Below are positions 48,659-56,052 of a DNA stretch of 56,052 nt, in pieces. Below the pieces are notes generated by a model that was not told the origin of the DNA, made no database searches, and saw only the letters and a program-made list of their open reading frames with translations. Position 1 is the stretch's first letter. Every line of letters starts with the position of its first letter. The DNA comes from an uncultured Pelagibacteraceae bacterium. Lineage in GTDB: Bacteria; Pseudomonadota; Alphaproteobacteria; Pelagibacterales; Pelagibacteraceae. The stretch spans positions 1 through 56,052 of the forward strand of contig CACOED010000003.1 of assembly GCA_902626245.1 (NCBI GenBank). The letters run 5' to 3'. The position numbers were made by a program, and so were the translations under genes.

Positions 48659-49696
48659 TTACTTCCATCCAGCAGCTGTCATTACCTCTAATGCAGCAGC
48701 TTGATTTTTTCCATAAGTAGAAACTTTTGTTGTTAGATCTTGTTTAAAATCTAATCCTAAGTTGTTAACTACTAATGGGCTTGGCGAAACACCACCAATC
48801 ATTGGAAACTCAAAAGTATTATTAGTAAAATGTTCTTGAGCTTCAGGAGTTAATAAATACTCAACAAGAGCAATAGCGTTTGCTTTGTTTGGAGCACCTT
48901 TAACTAAGGCTGCGCAACTAATATTCATGTGTGTTCCTCTTCCATCTTGGTTTGGAAAAAATGCTTTAACCTTTTTAGCAGCTTCTTGTTGTTCTGCTCC
49001 TTTTTTACCAGATAGCATAAGTGCTAAATAATAAGTATTAGCTACAGCTATATCAGCTTCTCCAGCAGCAACTGCCATAATTTGAGCTCTGTCATTTCCT
49101 TCAGACGGTCTTGCCATATTAGCTACAACTCCTTTTGCCCATTCAGCGGTTGCTTTTTTACCATTATTAGCAATTAATGATGCGACAAGAGATTTATTAT
49201 AAATGTTGCTAGATTTTCTGATTACTAATCTACCTTTCCATTTAGGATCAGCTAAACCTTCGTAAGTCATTCCAGATAATTCTGCACCTGTAACTCTTTC
49301 AGGTGAATAATAAATAATTCTAGCTCTCTTTGCGATTCCAACCCACTTATTCGTTCTAAAGTTTTTTGGAACAGCCGATTTAATTGCTGCGGATGTTAAT
49401 CCTCCTTGAAGCATACCTTTTGCATCAAATGCTCCACATCTACCTGCGTCTGCAGTAATGTATAGATCTGCTTTAGAGTCAGAGCCTTCTTCTATCATTC
49501 TTTTTTCTAAGGCTCCTGATTTGCCGTTAATTAAATTTACTTTAATTCCAGTTTTTGCTGTAAACTTGTCGTATAGTTCAGCATCAGCTTTATAATGTCT
49601 TGCATTGAAAATATTTACTTCACCATGTCCGTCTGCAAATAATGAAGTTGATAAAAACAATGAAACTATCAAAGCCGAGATTGATATTTTTTTCAT
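48659..49696 (-). CDS. fbpA: Fe(III) ABC transporter substrate-binding protein
   Basis: MKKISISALIVSLFLSTSLFADGHGEVNIFNARHYKADAELYDKFTAKTGIKVN. Confidence 0.93.
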   Translation of the reverse strand: MKKISISALIVSLFLSTSLFADGHGEVNIFNARHYKADAELYDKFTAKTGIKVNLINGKSGALEKRMIEEGSDSKADLYITADAGRCGAFDAKGMLQGGLTSAAIKSAVPKNFRTNKWVGIAKRARIIYYSPERVTGAELSGMTYEGLADPKWKGRLVIRKSSNIYNKSLVASLIANNGKKATAEWAKGVVANMARPSEGNDRAQIMAVAAGEADIAVANTYYLALMLSGKKGAEQQEAAKKVKAFFPNQDGRGTHMNISCAALVKGAPNKANAIALVEYLLTPEAQEHFTNNTFEFPMIGGVSPSPLVVNNLGLDFKQDLTTKVSTYGKNQAAALEVMTAAGWK

Positions 49697-49723
49697 ATAT
49701 TTCCTTTATAGTTAACTATTTAT

Positions 49724-49742
49724 GATAATGAGAATTATTATC
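49724..49742. promoter_or_regulatory. Fur-like box upstream of fbpA
   Basis: GATAATGAGAATTATTATC versus Fur consensus GATAATGATAATCATTATC. Confidence 0.75.
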
Positions 49743-49784
49743 AATGATAATAGTTATCAATCGCACGGATTGTCGCAGGCTAAA

Positions 49785-50675
49785 TTAGAACTTCCACTCT
49801 GAAATTTTACTATAAAGAAAATTTCTAAATTCCTTGACTCTTGCTACATTTCTTAAGGATTGTGGGTATACAAAATGTGCCTCGGTAATAGGACCCTGAA
49901 TTTTAGGAAGTACTTTAATTAAGTTTATTGATTGAAAGACCAAATAATCTGGTAAAGCTGCAAGACCAACGCCACTTTCAACAGCTAGAAGAAGACCCAT
50001 TACACTATTTACCTTCATAATTGGCTTTCTTTTATTCTTATCCTTCATTCCAACTTTTAGAGCCCAATCAGGATTATAAACTGGAGATGGAGCTCCCTTA
50101 CCAAAAGATATAAATTTATGCTTATTTAAATCATTTAATGTCTTTGGAATTCCATTTTTTTCAAGATATTTGTTAGAACCATAAATATGGTAGTTAATAT
50201 CTATTAATTTCCTTTGGATATAATTTAATTGTTTAGGTCTTCTCATAAAAATTCCTATATCAGCCTGTCTTGTGCTTAAATCTAGTTCTTTATCATCAAA
50301 TATTAATTCAACCTCTATATCTGGATTAATATTCATAAATTCTTGAATTCTTGGAGTAAGCCAGTGAGTTCCAAAACTTCTAACTGTCGTGATTATTATT
50401 TTTCCTGAAGGTTTGTCCTTTTGATCTCCTAATGAAGTTTCTACTTCCCTGAGTTTACTAATTACTTCATGTGCAGTTTTATAAACATATTCTCCATTTT
50501 CAGTTAAAGTTAAGCCCCTAGCGTGTCTTTCAAATAATTTAACTTTTAAATCTTCCTCTAAAGATTGTATTTGTCTGCTAATTGCCGATTGACTTAAATT
50601 TAAATTTATAGTTGCGTTTGTAAAACTTCCTGCTTCTGCAACAGCATGAAATATTTTTAATTTATCCCAATCCAT
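49785..50675 (-). CDS. LysR-family transcriptional regulator
   Basis: MDWDKLKIFHAVAEAGSFTNATINLNLSQSAISRQIQSLEEDL. Confidence 0.95.
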   Translation of the reverse strand: MDWDKLKIFHAVAEAGSFTNATINLNLSQSAISRQIQSLEEDLKVKLFERHARGLTLTENGEYVYKTAHEVISKLREVETSLGDQKDKPSGKIIITTVRSFGTHWLTPRIQEFMNINPDIEVELIFDDKELDLSTRQADIGIFMRRPKQLNYIQRKLIDINYHIYGSNKYLEKNGIPKTLNDLNKHKFISFGKGAPSPVYNPDWALKVGMKDKNKRKPIMKVNSVMGLLLAVESGVGLAALPDYLVFQSINLIKVLPKIQGPITEAHFVYPQSLRNVARVKEFRNFLYSKISEWKF

Positions 50676-51679
50676 TACTTTTTTAAATCTACTATATACC
50701 TACCAGAAGTCTCTCCTTTTAACATTTTTGGATAAATATCTAAAAGACCATCTAGACTAATTTCTTTAATAGATTGATTTAATAAATTAAAATCAATCAA
50801 TTGACCTGCTTCATTCCATAAAAATTCTCTTCTTTTAATCGATGTATTTACAGAGTTAATTCCCCAAAGTTTTACTCCTCTTATAATAAAAGGCATCACT
50901 GTCGTGCTTAATTTTATATCAGCAGCATTTCCGCATGCTGCTACAATTCCAGCTTCTTTTGTTTGAGCTAGTACATTTGCTAATACCTGTCCTCCTACAG
51001 TATCAACTGCACCATCCCACAAACCTTTGTCTAAAGGTCTTGAATCTTTCATCAATTCACTTGTATTTATTATGTTTTTTGCACCTATTGACTTTAGATA
51101 TTCTTTATTACTTTCTTTCCCAGTAACAGCAGTTACATTACAGCCTAATTTATTTAAAATCATCACCGCTATACTTCCAACACCACCTGAGGCACCAGTA
51201 ACAATTACATTTTCAACTTTTTCACCAAGTAAAAGTTCTTCTTTTGCGATTTTGGCTGTGAAAGAACATGACAAAGCCGTAAGTCCAGCTGTACCTAAAA
51301 TCATTGCTTGTTTTAATGATAAATTTTTTGGTTTTTTTACTAAAAAATCTCCATTAACTTTTGCATATTGAGAATAACCTCCATAAAAAATTTCTCCAAC
51401 TCTCCAACCTGTTAATATAATTTCATCACCTGGTTTAAATTTATTATTTTGACTTTCTTCAACTGTTCCTGAAAAATCTATTCCAGGTATATGAGGAAAC
51501 TCTTTAACTAGTCTAGCACCATTTTTTAAAATTAAAGCATCTTTGAAATTTAATCCTGAATAATCGACTTTAACTAAAACATCTCCGTGTTTTAGAAAAC
51601 TTTTTTCTAAGATTTTTACCTCACGTGTAAAATTTTCGCCATCTTGGTTTATTACCAAGGCTTTAAAATTATTGGGCAT
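50675..51679 (-). CDS. acuI: MDR-family oxidoreductase, acryloyl-CoA reductase-like
   Basis: VDYSGLNFKDALILKNGARLVKEFPHIPGIDFSGTV; VTGASGGVGSIAVMILNKLG. Confidence 0.82.
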   Translation of the reverse strand: MPNNFKALVINQDGENFTREVKILEKSFLKHGDVLVKVDYSGLNFKDALILKNGARLVKEFPHIPGIDFSGTVEESQNNKFKPGDEIILTGWRVGEIFYGGYSQYAKVNGDFLVKKPKNLSLKQAMILGTAGLTALSCSFTAKIAKEELLLGEKVENVIVTGASGGVGSIAVMILNKLGCNVTAVTGKESNKEYLKSIGAKNIINTSELMKDSRPLDKGLWDGAVDTVGGQVLANVLAQTKEAGIVAACGNAADIKLSTTVMPFIIRGVKLWGINSVNTSIKRREFLWNEAGQLIDFNLLNQSIKEISLDGLLDIYPKMLKGETSGRYIVDLKK

Positions 51680-51694
51680 AAATGCTAATAAATA

Positions 51695-52297
51695 TTATTT
51701 TGCAATAAATCTCAAATATCTATTTTGATAACTAAGGTCTTCCTTAAATTGACCTAAATAATAATTTGTTACTGTAGTAGCTTGTTCTTTTTTAATGCCT
51801 CTCATAGTCATACACTGGTGAGTTGAATCTATACTAACAGCAACTCCTTTTGCATCTAAAGACTCCATTAGTGTTTGTGCTATCTGCATTGTAAGTCTTT
51901 CTTGAGTTTGAAGTCTTTTTGAAAACACCTCAACAACTCTAGCTAACTTACTTAAACCAACAACTCTATCTTTTGGAATATACGCTACATGTGCTACTCC
52001 AATAATTGGAGCCATATGATGTTCGCAGTGACTTTGCACGGAAATATTTTTTTGGACTACCATATCGTCATAACCATCTACATCACCAAAGGTTTTTTGT
52101 AAGAATTCTTTAGGATCTTCTTTGTAACCTTTAAAGTATTCTTTAAAGGCTTTTACAACCCTCTTGGGAGTTTCTAAAAGACCCTCTCTTGTTGGGTCTT
52201 CACCTATCCATTGCAAAATTTTTACAAATGCTTCTTCGGCTTCTTTATCTGAAACTGTTGCTATATTTTTTTGATTTTCGTTTTTTACTAATTTCAT
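51695..52297 (-). CDS. folE: GTP cyclohydrolase I
   Basis: EDPTREGLLETPKRVVKAF... SHCEHHMAPIIGVAHVAYIP. Confidence 0.97.
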   Translation of the reverse strand: MKLVKNENQKNIATVSDKEAEEAFVKILQWIGEDPTREGLLETPKRVVKAFKEYFKGYKEDPKEFLQKTFGDVDGYDDMVVQKNISVQSHCEHHMAPIIGVAHVAYIPKDRVVGLSKLARVVEVFSKRLQTQERLTMQIAQTLMESLDAKGVAVSIDSTHQCMTMRGIKKEQATTVTNYYLGQFKEDLSYQNRYLRFIAK

Positions 52298-52376
52298 GGA
52301 GTGTTTTTATATATATATTTAGTTAATTTTAAAATATTTATTATATTCTCTAATATGTTAGATAAACTGATATTAT

Positions 52377-52844
52377 ATGTTTAAAAAGAGAGAAAATGTC
52401 GCTGATATAGAGGAAGGAAGCTTATTATCCCCTAAATTTGATAATGATGGACTTATACCAGTAATCACAACATGTTTCAAAACCAAGGAGATTTTAATGC
52501 ATGGTTATATGAATATGGAAGCATTAAAATTAACTATTGAAACAAAAGAAGCACATTATTGGAGTAGATCAAGAAAACAAATTTGGCACAAAGGTCAAAC
52601 TAGTGGATTTGTTCAAAAAATTAAGGAGATAAGAATTGATGATGATCAAGACTCGGTGTGGCTAACTGTTGATATAGGTGATGGTTCAAGTTGCCATGTA
52701 GGATACCGCTCTTGTTTTTACAGATCTGTACCTCTTGGCAAAATTGATAATGCTAGAAAAATTAAAATGAAATTTGAGGAAAAAGAAAAAAAATTTGATC
52801 CAAAAAAAATTTATAAAGACGAACCAAATCCAACAAAGGTTTAA
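52377..52844 (+). CDS. hisI: Phosphoribosyl-AMP cyclohydrolase
   Basis: HYWSRSRKQIWHKGQTSGFVQKIKEIRIDDD... SCHVGYRSCFYR. Confidence 0.95.
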   Translation: MFKKRENVADIEEGSLLSPKFDNDGLIPVITTCFKTKEILMHGYMNMEALKLTIETKEAHYWSRSRKQIWHKGQTSGFVQKIKEIRIDDDQDSVWLTVDIGDGSSCHVGYRSCFYRSVPLGKIDNARKIKMKFEEKEKKFDPKKIYKDEPNPTKV

Positions 52845-53218
52845 TGCCAGAAAAACAAAAAAATGTCTTGGGTGAAAATTTAGAAGAATGTTCTAAAGAT
52901 CCTTTAACAGGTTGGTTCAGAGATGGCTGCTGTAATACAGATGAAAATGATCACGGACTACATACTGTTTGTGTTAAAGTTAATAATGAATTTTTAGAAT
53001 GGTGTAAAAAAGCAGGCAATGATTTGATTACCCCTCACCCAGAATTTGGTTTTCCAGGTTTGAAGGATGGAGATAATTGGTGTGTATGTGCTGTATGGGT
53101 TGCAAAAGCAATTGAAGCTGGGAAAGGCTGTTCTGTATATTTAAAAAGAACTCACAAAAATACTCTTAAAGTTGTTTCTTTAGAAAAATTGAAAAAATTA
53201 GCAATCGATATTTCATAA
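52844..53218 (+). CDS. DUF2237 family protein
   Basis: NVLGENLEECSKDPLTGWFRDGCCNTDENDHGLHTVC... WCVCAVWVAKAI. Confidence 0.88.
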   Translation: MPEKQKNVLGENLEECSKDPLTGWFRDGCCNTDENDHGLHTVCVKVNNEFLEWCKKAGNDLITPHPEFGFPGLKDGDNWCVCAVWVAKAIEAGKGCSVYLKRTHKNTLKVVSLEKLKKLAIDIS

Positions 53219-54838
53219 TTACATATTTCCATATTTTGGTCCACCTCCACCTTCAGGAGTTACCCAATTAATATTTTGTGATGGCTCTTTAATATCACAA
53301 GTTTTACAATGAATGCAATTTTGGGAATTTATTACAAATTTTTTTGAATTATTTTCAATTTGAACCTCATAAACTCCTACTGGACAATATCTTTGTGCAG
53401 GTTCGTCAAATTTTTCAAGAGTATAACTAATAGGTAAATTTTGATCCTTTAGTTTTAAATGAACTGGTTGGTTATCTGTGTGATTAGTTCCTGTAAGATA
53501 TACAGAACTAGTTTTATCAAAAGTTATAACGTTATCTGGTTTTGGATATTCAATTTTAGGCATTTCCTTTGCAGGTTTTAAACACTCGTGATCTGCATGC
53601 TTGTGTTTAAGGGTAAATGGTAGTTTTCCTCTAAATAAAATTTGATCAATACCTGTAAAAATTATTCCTAAAATTAAACCCCAACTAAAACTTGGTTTAA
53701 CATTTCTTGCTGCGTGTAGTTCTTCGTACACCCAACTTTTTTTAAATTTATCCTCATAGGAAGATAAGTTTTTATTCTCTTTTAAACTTTCAACAATTGT
53801 TTCACTAGCTATCATTCCACTTTTCATTGCAGTATGAGAACCTTTAATCTTTGGCATATTTAATGTACCTGCATCACATCCTACAAGTAATGCACCTGGC
53901 ATGTGCATTTTAGGCAAACTTTGTATTCCTCCTTCAATAAGAGCTCTTGCTCCATAAGATATTCGTTTTCCATCTTCAATTATTTTTTTAATCGCTGGAT
54001 GAGTTTTGAATCTTTGAAATTCATCAAAAGGTGATAGATGAGGGTTTTTATAATCTAAACCTATTACATAACCTAAGAAAACCTGTTTATTTTCTGCATG
54101 ATAAATAAAACTACCGCCATAAGTATTTTTATCTAATGGCCATCCTGCTGTATGCATAACTAAACCTTCTTCATGTTTTTCATCATTTATTTCCCATATT
54201 TCTTTAAATCCAATGCCGTATTGTTGAGGATCTTTTCCTTTATTCAAATCAAATTTATTAATTAATTGTTTTCCTAAATGACCTCTGCATCCCTCAGCAA
54301 AAACTGTAACTTTTGCGTGTAACTCCATACCTGGCTCAAAACTGTCTTTCTTATTTCCATTCTTATCAAGACCCATATCTTGAGTTACAACTCCTTTGAC
54401 TGAACCATCATCGTTAAATAAAATTTCACTTGCTGGAAAACCTGGAAAAATTTCTACACCAAGTCCTTCTGCTTGTTCTGCTAACCATCTGCACAAATTT
54501 GCTAAGCTAATAATATAGTTTTTATGATTTTGTTGAACTTTGGGAAGTAACCAGGTTGGCCAGCTTAACGATTTTGTTTTTCCTAAAAAAAGAAATTTTT
54601 CCTTATTAACTTTTGTTTTAATCGGAGCATTTAATTCTCTCCAATTAGGAATTAATTCGTCTAAGGCTCTTGTTTCAAAAACATTGCCTGACAAAATATG
54701 CGCACCTACTTCAGATGCTTTCTCTAGAAGGCAGACATTAATATCTGGATTTAACTGCTTAAGTTTTATAGCAGTTGAAAGACCTGATGGTCCGCCACCT
54801 ACGATGACTACATCGTATTCCATCACTTCTCTGGACAT
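53219..54838 (-). CDS. etfD: Electron transfer flavoprotein-ubiquinone oxidoreductase
   Basis: YDVVIVGGGPSGLSTAIKLKQLNPDINVCLLEKASEVGAHILSGNVFETRAL... INSQNCIHCKTCDIKEPSQNINWVTPEGGGGP. Confidence 0.95.
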   Translation of the reverse strand: MSREVMEYDVVIVGGGPSGLSTAIKLKQLNPDINVCLLEKASEVGAHILSGNVFETRALDELIPNWRELNAPIKTKVNKEKFLFLGKTKSLSWPTWLLPKVQQNHKNYIISLANLCRWLAEQAEGLGVEIFPGFPASEILFNDDGSVKGVVTQDMGLDKNGNKKDSFEPGMELHAKVTVFAEGCRGHLGKQLINKFDLNKGKDPQQYGIGFKEIWEINDEKHEEGLVMHTAGWPLDKNTYGGSFIYHAENKQVFLGYVIGLDYKNPHLSPFDEFQRFKTHPAIKKIIEDGKRISYGARALIEGGIQSLPKMHMPGALLVGCDAGTLNMPKIKGSHTAMKSGMIASETIVESLKENKNLSSYEDKFKKSWVYEELHAARNVKPSFSWGLILGIIFTGIDQILFRGKLPFTLKHKHADHECLKPAKEMPKIEYPKPDNVITFDKTSSVYLTGTNHTDNQPVHLKLKDQNLPISYTLEKFDEPAQRYCPVGVYEVQIENNSKKFVINSQNCIHCKTCDIKEPSQNINWVTPEGGGGPKYGNM

Positions 54839-54861
54839 AATGTTATTTTTTATAGTATTTG

Positions 54862-55815
54862 TTATTTTTGTATAGTGTTTAATTTGTTCAACTCTGCAAC
54901 AAATTTGGGAAGAGCATCAAACAAATCAGCCTCTAAACCGTAATCCGCAACGCTAAAAATTGGAGCTTCTCCATCCTTGTTGATTGCGACAATTATCTTA
55001 CTCTCTTTCATGCCAGCTAAGTGCTGGATGGCACCAGAAATACCAACTGCTATATATAAATCAGGTACAACAACTTTTCCTGTTTGTCCAACTTGGTGGT
55101 CATTAGTTATATATCCTGCATCTACTGCTGCTCTTGACGCGCCAATAGCTGCATTTAATTTATCAGCAACTTCTTGAATTAATTTAAAATTTTCACCACT
55201 CTGCATACCTCTACCACCAGATATAACTATTCTTGCAGTACCTAATTCAGGTCTATCTGATTTAACTTCTTCTTTTTTAATAAATTTAGTATGATTTGAT
55301 CCTTCACCAGGTTCATATTTAATAATTTCAGCAGTGCCACCTGTTGTTGCCGCAGGTTCAAATGAGGTTGGTCTTATTGTGACACATTTTTTTGAATCGT
55401 TACTTTTTACAGTTGCAAAAGCGTTTCCAGCATATATTGGTCTTAAAAATGTATCTGCTGATATTACTTTAATTATATCACTTACTTGAGAAATATCTAA
55501 CAAAGCCGCAATTCTTGGCATTAAGTTTTTTCCAAATGTATTAGCTGAGCAAATTATATGTGAGTAATTTTCAGCATGTTTTACAATTACAGATGTAAAA
55601 TTTTCAGCGATATAGTTTTTATAAATCTCGTTATCTATATGTATAACCTTTTTTACATTCGGTATTTCTGAAATAGATTTCACAACAGCATCAGCGTTGT
55701 GACCTATAACCATCACATGTAAATCTGGATCAATTTGTGATGCAGCAGTTATAGCATTTAGTGTAAATGGTTTTACTTCAACATTATTATGCTCTGCAAT
55801 TAGTAGTGATGACAT
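54862..55815 (-). CDS. etfA: Electron transfer flavoprotein subunit alpha
   Basis: VVISGGRGMQSGENFKLI-like motif; DLYIAVGISGAIQHLAGMKESKIIVAINKDGEAPIF. Confidence 0.96.
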   Translation of the reverse strand: MSSLLIAEHNNVEVKPFTLNAITAASQIDPDLHVMVIGHNADAVVKSISEIPNVKKVIHIDNEIYKNYIAENFTSVIVKHAENYSHIICSANTFGKNLMPRIAALLDISQVSDIIKVISADTFLRPIYAGNAFATVKSNDSKKCVTIRPTSFEPAATTGGTAEIIKYEPGEGSNHTKFIKKEEVKSDRPELGTARIVISGGRGMQSGENFKLIQEVADKLNAAIGASRAAVDAGYITNDHQVGQTGKVVVPDLYIAVGISGAIQHLAGMKESKIIVAINKDGEAPIFSVADYGLEADLFDALPKFVAELNKLNTIQK

Positions 55816-56052
55816 TATATTACTTTAGCCTCATTTTTTAATTTTTGAACTAATTCTTCAACGTTTGCGACCTTTATTCCAGCTTTTCTTTTTGGAGGTT
55901 CTTCAACTTTGATTTGTTCTATTCTGGGTTTAGTATCAATGCCTAAATCAGCTACATTTATCTGCTCGATTGGTTTTTTCTTAGCCTTCATTATATTTGG
56001 TAAAGAAGCATATCTCGGCTCATTCAACCTTAAGTCACAAGTAATAATTGCC
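55815..56052 (-). CDS. etfB: Electron transfer flavoprotein subunit beta, C-terminal part (truncated by window edge)
   Basis: ...[22 protein letters not shown], upstream partner of etfA. Confidence 0.93.
   Translation of the reverse strand, partial: AIITCDLRLNEPRYASLPNIMKAKKKPIEQINVADLGIDTKPRIEQIKVEEPPKRKAGIKVANVEELVQKLKNEAKVI

Overview
The window is an AT-rich, densely packed alphaproteobacterial segment. Gene content and synteny point to SAR11 / Candidatus Pelagibacter. The left end (1-6.7 kb) is the conserved rpoB-rplL-rplJ-rplA-rplK-nusG-secE-tRNA-tuf-tRNA block, followed by rlmB, tRNA-Thr, nadK and tRNA-Leu. About 6.8-17.0 kb is accessory: a cluster of small exported proteins, a three-gene operon ending in a 679-aa predicted pentameric ligand-gated ion channel (pLGIC) fused to a type-I periplasmic-binding-protein-like domain, an HTH/zinc-ribbon/GIY-YIG cluster, and a PD-(D/E)XK nuclease with uncharacterised neighbours. 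About 17-29 kb carries thiolase, two oxidoreductases and an organosulfonate/sulfite module (xsc, suyAB, TauE-like exporter, aprABM). About 29-56 kb is mostly core: pab genes, MFS, a PLP lyase, mnmA, cysQ-like, recX, amt, hupB, rseP, a TPP-riboswitch-controlled SSS symporter (thiV-like), azlCD, a Fe(III) ABC transporter, an acuI-like gene, folE, hisI and ETF/ETF-QO. The most exciting candidate is the PBP-pLGIC fusion at 9445-11484. It has no N-terminal signal peptide, and its charge distribution hints at an inverted topology with sensor domains in the cytoplasm. All calls come from reading sequence and translated ORFs; no database search was run.
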